DNA of 64,000 nucleotides from Streptomyces sp. NBC_00193 (GCF_026342735.1 NZ_JAPEMM010000001.1:2542001-2606000); one strand, 5' to 3'; shown: positions 52,777 through 61,469, numbered from the stretch's first letter. Notes: generated by a model not told the origin, from the letters alone. Numbers and translations: made by a program.

Positions 52777-52838
52777 GATAGAGCGTTCGTTCTAGTGCGT
52801 GCTACGTTCGTTCCCGAGCGCTGGATAGAGCGTTCGTT
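52777..52838. promoter_or_regulatory. Duplicated TetR operator
   Basis: GATAGAGCGTTCGTT occurs at 52777-52791 and 52824-52838. Each is embedded in an imperfect palindrome (TAGAGCG/CGTTCTA in the first). The copies lie 47 bp apart between divergent TetR and imine-reductase-like genes, consistent with cooperative repression of both promoters. Confidence 0.7.
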
Positions 52839-52875
52839 TTAGAGCCGCAGGCATCGACCCGAGGAGAGCTCTGCC

Positions 52876-53790
52876 ATGAACCAGGTCACGCACCAGGACA
52901 CGAACCCGGCCCCGCAGCAGGCCTCGCAGCAGGTCACCGTCATCGGACTCGGCCCCATGGGCCGGGCCATGGCCGCCGCCTACCTGGACGCCGGGTACGA
53001 GGTCACCGTCTGGAACCGCAGCCCCGGCAAGGACACCGAGCTCGTGGCGCGCGGTGCCCGGCGGGCCGGCAGCGCCGCCGACGCGGTCGCCGCGAGCGAG
53101 CTGACCGTGCTCAGCCTCATCGACGTGGACGCCATGTACACGGCCCTCGGTGACGCCGACCTCGGCGGCCGGGTCCTGGCCAACCTGTCCTCCGACGTAC
53201 CCGACAAGGCCCGGGCCGCCGCCCGCTGGGCGCAGGAGCGCGGGGCCTCGTACCTCACCGGCGGGGTCAACGTCCCGCCGACCGGCATCGGCCAGAAGGG
53301 CTCGTCCGTCTTCATCAGCGGACCCGAGGACGTCTACGCCGCCCACCGCACGGCGCTCGACCTGCTCGCCGACACCGACTACCGGGGCGCCGACGCCGGG
53401 TACGCGCAGCTCTACTACCAGCTCAACATGATCATGTTCTGGACCGCGTACACCGGCTGGTACCAGGCCCTCGCCGTGGCGCAGGCCAACGGCCTGACGG
53501 CCGCGGACATCGTGCCGTACGCCGGCTACACGGCCGACACCATGCGCATGTTCTACGAGGGCTCCGCCCCGCTGATCGACGCCGAGGCGCACGAGGGCAC
53601 GCACGAGCGCCTCGCGATGTGCGCGGCGAGCGTGGAGCACGTCCTGCACACCGCCGCCGACTCCGGCGTGGACACCGGGATCCTGACCGCCCACGCCGAC
53701 CTCTACCGGCGCGGAGTCGCCGCGGGCTTCGGCGCCGACAGCAGCTCGCGGCTGGTCAGTCTGCTGAGGGGGGCGGCCCCGGCAGCCTGA
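52876..53790 (+). CDS. NADPH-dependent imine-reductase-like oxidoreductase
   Basis: A 304-residue protein of the beta-hydroxyacid dehydrogenase/6-PGDH superfamily. The nucleotide motif is VTVIGLGPMGRAMAAAYLDAGYEVTVWNRSPGK (residues about 20-50). The C-terminal helical domain (AGYAQLYYQLNMIMFWTAYTGWYQALAVAQANGL) resembles imine reductases/reductive aminases of Streptomyces, which reduce cyclic imines to amines. Natural substrate unknown. ATG at 52876 follows GAGGAGAG. Divergent TetR gene with duplicated operators suggests induction by the substrate or a related compound. Confidence 0.85.
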   Translation: MNQVTHQDTNPAPQQASQQVTVIGLGPMGRAMAAAYLDAGYEVTVWNRSPGKDTELVARGARRAGSAADAVAASELTVLSLIDVDAMYTALGDADLGGRVLANLSSDVPDKARAAARWAQERGASYLTGGVNVPPTGIGQKGSSVFISGPEDVYAAHRTALDLLADTDYRGADAGYAQLYYQLNMIMFWTAYTGWYQALAVAQANGLTAADIVPYAGYTADTMRMFYEGSAPLIDAEAHEGTHERLAMCAASVEHVLHTAADSGVDTGILTAHADLYRRGVAAGFGADSSSRLVSLLRGAAPAA

Positions 53791-53824
53791 GGCCGGCGGG
53801 GACTTCCCGCTCCGCGATGCCTCG

Positions 53825-55075
53825 TCAGCGGCGGAGGGCCTCCGCCGGCTGGATGCGGGCCGCGCGCCATGCGGGGTAGAGCCCGGCGACGAGGCCCGTC
53901 GCGAGTCCGATGGCCGGCGCCGCTGCCGCGGTCACCGGGTGCACGACCGGGGTCCAGTCGCGGACCACGGCGACGATCACCACGGTCAGGACGCCCAGGG
54001 AGGTCCCGACGAGGCCGCCCAGCGCGCCGAGCGCGCCGGACTCCGCGAGGAACTGCACGGTGATGTGGCGGCCGCGCGCACCCAGGGCCCGGCGCAGACC
54101 GATCTCTCCCGTGCGCTCCAGGACGGCGACCAGGGTGGTGCTGGCGATGCCGACGGCGCCGATCACCAGGCAGATGGCCGCCAGCAGCAGGAACAGCCGG
54201 TTCAGGTCGTCGCCGACCTGGCCCCGGAGCATCTTGGGGTTGGGCGGCGGAACGACCTTGAAGTACTCCGGATGGTCGGGACGCAGCGCCGTGGGGGCCT
54301 CGTGCCCGATCTGCTGGGCCGCGCCGAGCCTGGTCGTGACCAGCATCCTCGCTCCGCCCGAGGTGGGCTCGCCCCAGATCCGCTCCGCCGTGGTGCGGGG
54401 TACGACGACCGACATCAGCAGGTCGGCCTTTCGTTCCGTGTCGGCGACGATGCCGATGACGGTGAACGGCCGGCCGCCGATGAAGACCGCCGGGTTGGTC
54501 TCCAGCGTGGTGATGCCGAGCCGGTCGGCAACTCCCGTACCGATGACGGCGACCGGCGCTTCCTGGTCCGAGGCGTAGGCGTCGTAGAGCCGTCCCTCGG
54601 CCAGCCGGGCGCCCGCCGCGGCGAGCACCCCGGGCGAGGCGGCCACGACGTCGGTGGTGCCCTGGGTACGGAGATCCCCGACCACGGCGGAGGTGCTGAC
54701 GGCTTCCTCCGCGGACAGCCTCACGGGCCAGAACACCCCAGCGTGCTCGACCCCGTTGAGGCGCTCGATCCGTGCGTCGGCGTCCTTCGGGAAGGCGGGC
54801 CCGGCGAACTCGTCCCGTTCCTGCGCGATGTCCTCGACGGTCACCTCGGTCGCGCTCAGCGCGTTGAACCGGGTGTCGATCTGTGACGAGGTGGTGGCGG
54901 TCAGCCCGAGGATCGCCACGAACGTGCCCACGCCGAGCACCGTCCCGAGGGCGGTGAGCGCCGAGCGGCCGGGCCGCTGGAGCATTCCGGCGAGGGACTC
55001 GGAGAGCACGTCGCGCCAGCCGAACACGGAGGGCCGGATGCGGCTGTCACGCCGCGTGCGCCGCAGCGGCCTCAC
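53825..55075 (-). CDS. ABC transporter permease (MacB/FtsX type)
   Basis: A 416-residue permease with one N-terminal span (ALTALGTVLGVGTFVAILGLTATT), a large extracytoplasmic domain (residues about 70-270) and three C-terminal spans, ending in the diagnostic ERTGEIGLRRALGARGRHITVQFLAESGALGALGGLVGTSLG and PAWRAARIQPAEALRR. This is the MacB-PCD/FtsX architecture. It is the last gene of a three-gene operon and its GTG start overlaps the ATPase stop (GTGA). Export of a peptide, lipid or antibiotic is likely; the substrate is unknown. Confidence 0.9.
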   Translation of the reverse strand: MRPLRRTRRDSRIRPSVFGWRDVLSESLAGMLQRPGRSALTALGTVLGVGTFVAILGLTATTSSQIDTRFNALSATEVTVEDIAQERDEFAGPAFPKDADARIERLNGVEHAGVFWPVRLSAEEAVSTSAVVGDLRTQGTTDVVAASPGVLAAAGARLAEGRLYDAYASDQEAPVAVIGTGVADRLGITTLETNPAVFIGGRPFTVIGIVADTERKADLLMSVVVPRTTAERIWGEPTSGGARMLVTTRLGAAQQIGHEAPTALRPDHPEYFKVVPPPNPKMLRGQVGDDLNRLFLLLAAICLVIGAVGIASTTLVAVLERTGEIGLRRALGARGRHITVQFLAESGALGALGGLVGTSLGVLTVVIVAVVRDWTPVVHPVTAAAAPAIGLATGLVAGLYPAWRAARIQPAEALRR

Positions 55076-55794
55076 CCGGCCACCCCCGACGCGGCCGGGT
55101 CGGAGACGCTCAGCACTCCGTCCCGGATCGTCACCGTGCGCTTGGCACGGGCGGCGACGAGCGGATCGTGGGTGATCACCAGGACCGTCATGCCGTCGGC
55201 GTGCAGCCGCTCCAGCAGGGCCAGTACGGAATCCGCGTTCGCCGTGTCGAGGTTCCCGGTCGGTTCGTCGCACAGCAGCAGGGAGGGACGGGTCACCAGC
55301 GCGCGGGCGATGGCCACCCGCTGGCGTTCCCCGCCGGACAGCCTCGTGGGCAGCGAGTCGATGCGATGGCCGAGGCCGACCTGCTCCAGCGCATGGCGGG
55401 CCCGGGCGCGCCGCTCCCGGCGCGGGGTGCCGTCGTAGACCAGGGCGAGCGTGACGTTCTCCAACGCACTGCGCTGGGGCAGCAGATGGAAGGACTGGAA
55501 CACGAAGCCGATGCGCAGCCCGCGCAGGGCGGTGCGGTCGGCGTCCCGGAGCGTGCCGGTGTCGATGCCGTCCAGGAGGTACGTTCCGCCGGTGGGCGCG
55601 TCCAGCAAGCCGACGATGTTGAGGAACGTGGACTTCCCCGAACCCGACGGACCGACGACCGCGACGAACTCGCCCCGCCCGACGGTCAGATCGCAGGCCC
55701 TGAGGGCGGCCACGGGAGGCGGCCCGGGGTAGGTCAGCCCGATCGCGCGGAACTCGATGACGGGCTCGGACGCCGTCAAGGCGAGACCGGTCAC
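55072..55794 (-). CDS. ABC transporter ATP-binding protein (MacB/LolD type)
   Basis: A 240-residue ATPase: Walker A GPSGSGKST (residues about 47-55), Q-loop FVFQSFHLLPQ, signature LSGGERQRVAIARAL and Walker B LLLCDEPTGNLD, H-loop VITHD. The 'FQxFxLLPxxxxxENV' and 'DEPTGNLD' patterns are typical of the LolD/MacB group that pairs with FtsX-like permeases. GTG at 55794 overlaps the adaptor stop; its own stop overlaps the permease start, so the three genes are translationally coupled. Confidence 0.95.
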   Translation of the reverse strand: MTGLALTASEPVIEFRAIGLTYPGPPPVAALRACDLTVGRGEFVAVVGPSGSGKSTFLNIVGLLDAPTGGTYLLDGIDTGTLRDADRTALRGLRIGFVFQSFHLLPQRSALENVTLALVYDGTPRRERRARARHALEQVGLGHRIDSLPTRLSGGERQRVAIARALVTRPSLLLCDEPTGNLDTANADSVLALLERLHADGMTVLVITHDPLVAARAKRTVTIRDGVLSVSDPAASGVAG

Positions 55795-57323
55795 GGGGAA
55801 GCCTTCTCGCGCGCGACTCCGGTGATCACCCGGTCGCCCCCCGCCAACGCACCGTCCGCCACGGGTGTGACGGCCACGAAACCGTCCCCCGCGGTACCCG
55901 CCCGTATCTCCACCCGGCGCCGCTCCCCGCCCTCGGCGAGCACGGTCACGGTGGTGCGGCCGTCGGCCCCGGAGCTGATCGCCGTGATGGGTACGACGAG
56001 CGCCTTGCCGTCCGTCGACGCCGCGGTCACGGTGACCCGTACGTCCTGGCCGGTCAGTTCCGGCTTCAGCGGCGCACCCGGGGTGATCTCCACGAGCCAC
56101 CCGGTCGCCCCCTGGCCACCCGGCGCGGGCGCGGCGTCGGCGCCGGGCTTCGCCTGTCCGGACGAGGGGCCGGCTTCGGAGCGCTTGTCGGAGACGAGCG
56201 TGACCTCGCCCTTCGCGGACAGGCCGGTCACCTCGGAGTAGATCTCGGCCGCGCGTCCCGGCTGTATGAGGTCCTTCTGGTACTCGGGGACGACGGCCTG
56301 CACCACCAGCTTGCCCGCGGACAGCGTCATCGCGGTACCGGTCGCCTCGCCGCCGACCTTCGCCGCCACCGAGTCCACCCGGGCGGGGAAGCTCTGCAGG
56401 AACACCACTTCGGCAGCGGGCAGCTTCGGCCCGGAGGCCGCTTCCGCGGCCGCGAGCTTCTTCCTCGCCTCGGCCAGGTCCTCCTGCGCCCGGCGCACGG
56501 CCTTCCCGCCGTCGCCACCGGCCGGACGTACGGCGCCCTCCGCCCCGGAGCCCGGCTTCTCCCCCGGCTTGGACGCCTGCGCCTGCGCACTGCGGGCGTC
56601 CTCCAGTGCCCGCAGGGCGGCGGTGACCTGGCTCCGGGCCTCCCCGGCCGGGTCGCCCTCGGCGCCGTTCGCGGACACCGGGGTGTAGCCCACAGCCTTG
56701 TAGAAGGAGGTGAGCGCGGCCTTCGTACCGGCGCCGAAGCTGCCCGCGGCGTCGGGCGCCGAGGAATGGCCCAGCGCCTTCAGCGCCTTCTGCACCTGCG
56801 CGATGTCGTCACCCGTGGCCCCCGGGCTCAGGTCGCGGTAGACGGGCAGGTTGCCCTCCAGCACGAACACGGGCCGCCCGGACACCTCCATCAGGACCTG
56901 TCCCGGCTGCACCGTGTCCCCCGGCCGGACCCGGATCTTGGTGATCACCGGACGCGCGGCACCCACCCCGGCGCTCACCTGGGGAATCACCTCGACCGTC
57001 TGGCCCGCGACGACCTGGCCGCGGGTGATGACGGACGAGGTGAGCACCCGGTGCTCGACCGTCGCGGTCAGCACGTCGGGCCGGGGCGCGGCGGCGTCCG
57101 CGGCGACCTGCGCCGGCGACTTCACCAGCAGCGCGGCGCCCATCCCCCCGAGCGTGGCGACCACGGCCCCCAGGGCCACGGCCACCACCCACCGGCGACG
57201 GCCGGACACGCCGCGCGCCGACTCGGGTGCCGTTTCGGCTACTTCGCGTGCCGTTACGGCCATTTCGGACCCCGGAAGGCCCAGCCGGGCCACGTCGGTC
57301 GTCGTGCCCACGTCCTGCGCCAT
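55791..57323 (-). CDS. Periplasmic-adaptor-like (HlyD/MacA) protein with peptidoglycan-binding insert
   Basis: A 510-residue protein with an N-terminal membrane segment (WVVAVALGAVVATLGGMGAALLV), a biotinyl-lipoyl/HlyD-like region (VITKIRVRPGDTVQPGQVLMEVSGRPVFVLEG) and, inserted in it, a peptidoglycan-binding domain (residues about 165-210: LSPGATGDDIAQVQKALKALGH to GSFGAGTKAALTSFYKAVGY). A Lys/Glu/Ala-rich coiled-coil-like region (AVRRAQEDLAEARKKLAAAEAA) follows, then the beta-barrel and C-terminal domains. It should link the ABC exporter to the cell wall. ATG at 57323 follows AAGGA at 7 nt. Confidence 0.85.
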   Translation of the reverse strand: MAQDVGTTTDVARLGLPGSEMAVTAREVAETAPESARGVSGRRRWVVAVALGAVVATLGGMGAALLVKSPAQVAADAAAPRPDVLTATVEHRVLTSSVITRGQVVAGQTVEVIPQVSAGVGAARPVITKIRVRPGDTVQPGQVLMEVSGRPVFVLEGNLPVYRDLSPGATGDDIAQVQKALKALGHSSAPDAAGSFGAGTKAALTSFYKAVGYTPVSANGAEGDPAGEARSQVTAALRALEDARSAQAQASKPGEKPGSGAEGAVRPAGGDGGKAVRRAQEDLAEARKKLAAAEAASGPKLPAAEVVFLQSFPARVDSVAAKVGGEATGTAMTLSAGKLVVQAVVPEYQKDLIQPGRAAEIYSEVTGLSAKGEVTLVSDKRSEAGPSSGQAKPGADAAPAPGGQGATGWLVEITPGAPLKPELTGQDVRVTVTAASTDGKALVVPITAISSGADGRTTVTVLAEGGERRRVEIRAGTAGDGFVAVTPVADGALAGGDRVITGVAREKASP

Positions 57324-57535
57324 CCGTGTCCTTCTTCGCCTCGCGGGTTTGCGCGGATCAGCCGCCGAGCTGAGTACGAGGGGCACGGGTCTGCTGGCGT
57401 CTTCCGGGCCGAGCGCCCAAAGAATAGGACGTAGTTGCGGGTTGGTCCACCGGCTCATCGGCCCGGAACGATCAAGTTCCGGCCATGATCCGGTGCACTG
57501 CTCCGCGCTGGCGCGCCGCGTCACCGGAACGCGAC

Positions 57536-57568
57536 ACGGCGAAGCCCCGGGCCGGGGGCTTCGCCGTA
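57536..57568. terminator. Hairpin terminator after the pirin gene
   Basis: ACGGCGAAGCCCC (57536-57548) pairs with GGGGCTTCGCCGT (57556-57568) with a short loop. It lies about 25 bp downstream of the pirin stop on the minus strand and upstream of the adaptor operon promoter. Confidence 0.8.
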
Positions 57569-57594
57569 CAGAACTCGGGTCCGAGGGCCGGGGG

Positions 57595-58593
57595 TCAGTC
57601 CTCCGACGCCTCGCCCGTGCCGCGGTGGCCGAGGCCGGTGCGGGCCGTGGTGGGGATGCGGCCCAGGCGGCCCGCCTGGAAGTCGTCGAACGCCTGCTGG
57701 AGTTCGTGCTTGCTGTTCATCACGAACGGCCCGTAGTGCGCCATCGGCTCCCGGATCGGCCGGCCGCCGAGCAGGACGATCTCCAGCGCGGGCGCGTTGG
57801 AGTCCTGGCCCTCGTCCGCCCGCAGGGTCAGCGAGCCGCCCTCGCCGAAGACCGCGGTCTGCCCGGTGTGGATGGGCCGGCGGTCCTCGCCGACCGAGCC
57901 GCGCCCGGCCAGTACGTACGCCAGGGCGTTGAAGTCCTCGCGCCACGGGAGGGTGATCTGCGCGCCGGGTGCGACCGTCGCGTGGATCATCGTGATCGGG
58001 GTGTGGGTGATGCCGGGGCCCTGGTGGCCGTCCAGCTCACCGGCGATCACGCGGAGCAGGGCGCCGCCGTCCGGGGTGGAGAGCAGCTGGACCTGGCCGC
58101 CGCCGATGTCCTGGTAGCGCGGGGGCATCATCTTGTCGGAGGCGGGGAGGTTCACCCACAGCTGGAGGCCGTGGAAGAGCCCGCCGGACACGACGAGGGA
58201 CTCCGGCGGGGCCTCGATGTGCAGCAGGCCGCTGCCCGCCGTCATCCACTGGGTGTCGCCGCCGTTGATGACGCCGCCGCCGCCGTTGCTGTCCTGGTGG
58301 ACGAAGGTTCCGTCGATCAGGTAGGTGACGGTCTCGAAGCCGCGGTGGGGGTGCCACGGGGTGCCCTTGGGCTCGCCCGGGGCGTACTCCACCTCGCCCA
58401 TCTGGTCCATCATGATGAACGGGTCGAGGTACTGGTAGTTGATCCCGGCGAACGCACGGCGCACCGGGAATCCCTCGCCCTCGAAGCCACCCGGGGCGGT
58501 CGTGACGGCCAGCACCTTGCGGGCGGTCGTCTCCTGGGCCGGCTCCCCGACGCGCGGGAGCGTCAACGGGTTCTCCACAGTCACTGCAGGCAT
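57595..58593 (-). CDS. Pirin-family protein
   Basis: A 332-residue bicupin of the pirin family. The metal-binding motif is in the N-terminal cupin: PWHPHRGFETVTYLIDGTFVHQDSNGGGGVINGGDTQWMTAGSGLLHIE, which contains the His, His and Glu ligands. Family members include quercetinase-like dioxygenases and redox sensors; role here unknown. ATG at 58593 follows AAGGAGG. Single gene ending at a hairpin terminator. A short promoter region separates it from the small secreted-protein genes. Confidence 0.9.
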   Translation of the reverse strand: MPAVTVENPLTLPRVGEPAQETTARKVLAVTTAPGGFEGEGFPVRRAFAGINYQYLDPFIMMDQMGEVEYAPGEPKGTPWHPHRGFETVTYLIDGTFVHQDSNGGGGVINGGDTQWMTAGSGLLHIEAPPESLVVSGGLFHGLQLWVNLPASDKMMPPRYQDIGGGQVQLLSTPDGGALLRVIAGELDGHQGPGITHTPITMIHATVAPGAQITLPWREDFNALAYVLAGRGSVGEDRRPIHTGQTAVFGEGGSLTLRADEGQDSNAPALEIVLLGGRPIREPMAHYGPFVMNSKHELQQAFDDFQAGRLGRIPTTARTGLGHRGTGEASED

Positions 58594-58713
58594 GGTCGGA
58601 ACCTCCTTCTGGCGTCGAGTTTAGTTGAAACCCGAACTTTCTGCCACCCGACAGAACAGAAGGAGCCCCGGGGGAATTCCCCCGGGGCCCGTTGCTCAGT
58701 GTGCGCCGGTCTC

Positions 58714-58884
58714 TCAGGTGTTGCAGGCCGGGTTGGCGTCCCGGCACAGGTGCGCGGTGGCCGCCTGGGCCGGAGCCGCGGCGAGGGCGCCGACGCCCAT
58801 GGCCAGGGCCACGGTCGCCAGCACGGCGGCCGCCTTCGTACGAAGCCCTGCACGCGTGGCCGAAGTCTTGCGAGTACGAGTCAT
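58714..58884 (-). CDS. 56-residue secreted peptide
   Basis: A very short exported protein. The signal peptide (MTRTRKTSATRAGLRTKAAA, then VLATVALAMGVGALAAAPAQA) leaves a mature part of about 15 residues: ATAHLCRDANPACNT with two cysteines that could form a disulfide. ATG at 58884 follows GAGGAGCC at 7 nt, a convincing ribosome-binding site. It lies 91 bp downstream of a gene whose signal peptide is similar. Function unknown. Confidence 0.65.
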   Translation of the reverse strand: MTRTRKTSATRAGLRTKAAAVLATVALAMGVGALAAAPAQAATAHLCRDANPACNT

Positions 58885-58975
58885 TGCTGGCTCCTCAGGT
58901 CGAGATCCGGATCGAGATGGAGATGGAGATCGAGCAGGGCCGTGGGGGACCCCCCGTGCATCCCCCACGGCAGGC

Positions 58976-59341
58976 CTACGGCTCGATGGAGACCGAGTTG
59001 TACGGGGTCATGTCGAGCACGAGCCCCGGCCCCGGCCACACGCTGTCGCAGTCGGTGCCGTTGGTGTTGTGGCAGAGCCAGATCTTCCAGTCCCGGGTCT
59101 GGCTGTTCTTGACCAGGTGGTTGCCGTAGTAGTTGTAGATCTTGTAGACGCCCTTGTACTTCCACATGTCGCGAATCCCGCTGGACTCGGTGGTGCCCCA
59201 GTAGATGCAGGCGTAGTAGGTCGGGCAGGTGGTCGTGGTCGCAGCCTCCGCCGGTGTCGCCGCCAGGACCCCCGTACCCAGCGCCATCACCCCCGTGGCC
59301 GCCCATGCAGCGAGCTTCGTGCGTAAGGACATCCGTGCCAT
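58976..59341 (-). CDS. Small secreted Cys-rich protein, possibly peptidase-inhibitor-like
   Basis: A 121-residue exported protein: signal peptide MARMSLRTKLAAWAATGVMA to ATPAEA, mature part of about 85 residues starting ATTTTCPTYYACIYWGTT with Cys residues in two pairs (CPTYYAC and WLCHNTNGTDC). The 'CPxxxxCxYWG' opening resembles the I36-type SMPI-like peptidase inhibitor family, but that is a weak resemblance. ATG at 59341 follows AGGGGGA. The next gene downstream on the same strand encodes a 56-residue peptide with a similar signal. Confidence 0.65.
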   Translation of the reverse strand: MARMSLRTKLAAWAATGVMALGTGVLAATPAEAATTTTCPTYYACIYWGTTESSGIRDMWKYKGVYKIYNYYGNHLVKNSQTRDWKIWLCHNTNGTDCDSVWPGPGLVLDMTPYNSVSIEP

Positions 59342-59553
59342 CACAGTCCCCCTGTCAGTCGGAGCGGGTTCCCCCCCGCAGCACTGATATTCGGGACTCC
59401 CGTCCGCCGCCGCGATCCTTTCGGGTACCGCCGAAACCTGCGCAGCCGCCGCTGTCGTTCCGGGGACAACCAGAGGCCCCGGACGGGCGTCCTCATGATC
59501 GACATGATCGATGCGTACGGACCGACGCACGCCGCACGGCAGGAGCCCGCTCA

Positions 59554-59967
59554 GTGACCACCTCGACCAGCCCGGAGACGGGCACCGGGCACGGGAAGCC
59601 GCGGGCCGCGCTCGCCGCACTCGGCTGGTCCGCCGCCGTCACGGCCGCGGTCGTGGCCCTCGGGTACGCCTCCTACCGGTGGGCGGCCACCGTCAACCCG
59701 CTGCAACCGCTCCCCGGCTCGCCCTGGCCCTACCTCGCCACCTGGGGCGCCTTCTGCCTGGCCTGCTGCCTGCTGCTGCGCTGGTCGACGGGGTTCGGGG
59801 GCATCGACGGCGCCGCCCAGGCGATCGGCGCCATGGCCTTCGCGGGCATCCGCACCTCCCTGGCCCACCGCCCCGACCTCGCGCTCCTGTGGGCGTACGG
59901 CTCCCTCGCCCTGGCACTGGCCGCGGTGGCGGCGGTCTTCTGGCGGCTCCGCCACCGCTCCCCGTGA
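59554..59967 (+). CDS. Small integral membrane protein, unknown
   Basis: A 137-residue protein with three or four hydrophobic segments (LGWSAAVTAAVVALGYASY, YLATWGAFCLACCLLLRW, IDGAAQAIGAMAFAGI, LLWAYGSLALALAAVAAVFW) and a short polar N terminus. GTG at 59554 follows AGGAG at 8 nt. No family recognised. It converges with the ArsR-type gene, with 4 bp between stops. Confidence 0.7.
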   Translation: MTTSTSPETGTGHGKPRAALAALGWSAAVTAAVVALGYASYRWAATVNPLQPLPGSPWPYLATWGAFCLACCLLLRWSTGFGGIDGAAQAIGAMAFAGIRTSLAHRPDLALLWAYGSLALALAAVAAVFWRLRHRSP

Positions 59968-59971
59968 AGGG

Positions 59972-60931
59972 TCAGCCGCCGCTGTGCAGGAGGTCCACGC
60001 CCAGGGCCGTCGCGGAGTGCAGGACCGCCTTGCCGTCCCGGGCCGTGGTGATCAGGCCCGCCGCGCGCAGGGTGCGGGTGTGCTCCGAGACCGACGGGAG
60101 GCTGATGTCGAGGTCGCGGGCCAGCTCGGAGGTGGTCCGCTGCTCGATCAGCAGCTGGAGCACAGCCGCCCTGGTCCGTCCCAGCAGCGCGTCCAGCGCG
60201 CCGTCCGCCCGGTCCGGGGAGACCAGCGGCAGGGGGGTCAGCGCCGGGTAGAGGAGTACGTAGGTCCCGTCCGGGTGGTCGTCCAGCAGCGGCCGGCCCG
60301 TCCAGAACGGCGAGGGCATCAGGACGAGCCCGCGCCCGCCGAGCCGGACCTCGTAGTCCGGCGGCCGGTCCACCTCGAAGACCAGGCCCGACCAGTCGGC
60401 GGCCTGGTGGGTACTGGCCAGGCAGGCCTTGATCCCGTGCGCGGCCAGCAGCCGGGTCCGCCAGGCCACGTCCGCCTGGAAGGACTGCCGGATGCGCGGC
60501 CACTGCGGGGCGATGAGCACGTCGTACGCGGACCGGATCGCGGAGTCGAGCTGATCCCAGGCCTCCCGGTCCTGCCCCCACAGGGCGCGCAGCCAGGACG
60601 GGGACCCGGGCGCACGGGTGGCGGCGCGGGCCAGCCCCTCCGGGGTCAGGAAGGAGACCCGGTCCCGGATGACGGTCAGGCCCTCCTCCAGGCTCCGCGC
60701 GTACGGCTCCACGAAGTGGGGGTTGTCGCCGTCGGGGCGCAGAAGGTCGAAAAGCGGCCGCACCCGCCCCGGCAGCTCCCGCGCGGCAAGGCTCCGCCAA
60801 CGGCCGAAAACCGCCTGCTGGTCGGTGCGCTGCGCCGCGACGAGCGCGAGGGCCAGCTCCACCAGGGGCAGCGGCTCGCTCGCGAAGGTGACGTTGAGCA
60901 GGTCCTCGGCCTCGAAGTGCACGCGCAGCAT
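59972..60931 (-). CDS. ArsR-type winged-helix regulator with large N-terminal domain
   Basis: A 319-residue regulator of the same build as the one at 45869: an N-terminal domain of about 235 residues (FASEPLPLVELALALVAAQR, APQWPRIRQSFQADVAWRTRLLAAHGIKACLA) and a C-terminal ArsR-type winged helix (AAVLQLLIEQRTTSELARDLDISLPSVSEHTRTLRAAGLITTARDGKAVLHS). No metal-binding cysteines. ATG at 60931 follows GGGCGG. Its target is not evident: the flanking genes are SseB upstream on the same strand and a small membrane protein convergent to it. Confidence 0.82.
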   Translation of the reverse strand: MLRVHFEAEDLLNVTFASEPLPLVELALALVAAQRTDQQAVFGRWRSLAARELPGRVRPLFDLLRPDGDNPHFVEPYARSLEEGLTVIRDRVSFLTPEGLARAATRAPGSPSWLRALWGQDREAWDQLDSAIRSAYDVLIAPQWPRIRQSFQADVAWRTRLLAAHGIKACLASTHQAADWSGLVFEVDRPPDYEVRLGGRGLVLMPSPFWTGRPLLDDHPDGTYVLLYPALTPLPLVSPDRADGALDALLGRTRAAVLQLLIEQRTTSELARDLDISLPSVSEHTRTLRAAGLITTARDGKAVLHSATALGVDLLHSGG

Positions 60932-60959
60932 GTCCGCCCCCCGACCCGGCTCTCGGTGT

Positions 60960-61421
60960 TTAGCCGTACATGCGGCGCATGGCGAAGTCGACCATCTGCT
61001 CGACCGCCTTCGCGTCGAACACCATCCGGTGGTCGCCCTCCATGTCGAGGACGAAGCCGTACCCGGTGGGCAGCAGGTCGATCACCTCGGCGCCGGTGAT
61101 CACGAAGTACTTGGACTCCTTGCCGGCGTACCGGCGCAGCTCCTTGAGCGTGGTGAACATGGGGATGACCGGCTGCTGCGTGTTGTGCAGCGCGAGGAAG
61201 CCCGGGGTGTCGCCGCGCGGGCAGTAGACCTTCGAGGAGGCGAAGATCTGCTGGAAGTCCTCGGCGGACAGCGACCCGGTCGTGAAGGCGCGTACCGCGT
61301 CCGCGAGGGAGGGCGGCGAGGGCTCGGGGTACAGCGGCTGCTGAGGCTGCTGCGCGTAGCCCTGCTGGGGCTGGGCGTAGCCCTGCTGCCCCGCGCTCAC
61401 GTTCTGGTCATAGCCGTACAT
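60960..61421 (-). CDS. SseB-family protein
   Basis: A 153-residue protein of the SseB N-terminal-domain family: DTPGFLALHNTQQPVIPMFTTLKELRRYAGKESKYFVITGAEVIDLLPTGYGFVLD. The N terminus (residues about 10-35) is a Gln/Tyr/Pro-rich repeat (QQGYAQPQQGYAQQPQQP), probably disordered. Role in actinobacteria is unknown; relatives are linked to type III or ESX secretion or to regulation. ATG at 61421, ribosome-binding site weak. Separated by 28 bp from the downstream ArsR-type gene on the same strand. Confidence 0.85.
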   Translation of the reverse strand: MYGYDQNVSAGQQGYAQPQQGYAQQPQQPLYPEPSPPSLADAVRAFTTGSLSAEDFQQIFASSKVYCPRGDTPGFLALHNTQQPVIPMFTTLKELRRYAGKESKYFVITGAEVIDLLPTGYGFVLDMEGDHRMVFDAKAVEQMVDFAMRRMYG

Positions 61422-61469
61422 GGCCCGAAGCCTACCGAGGCGGGGGCCCGGGGGTGCGTCGAGTTCCGG

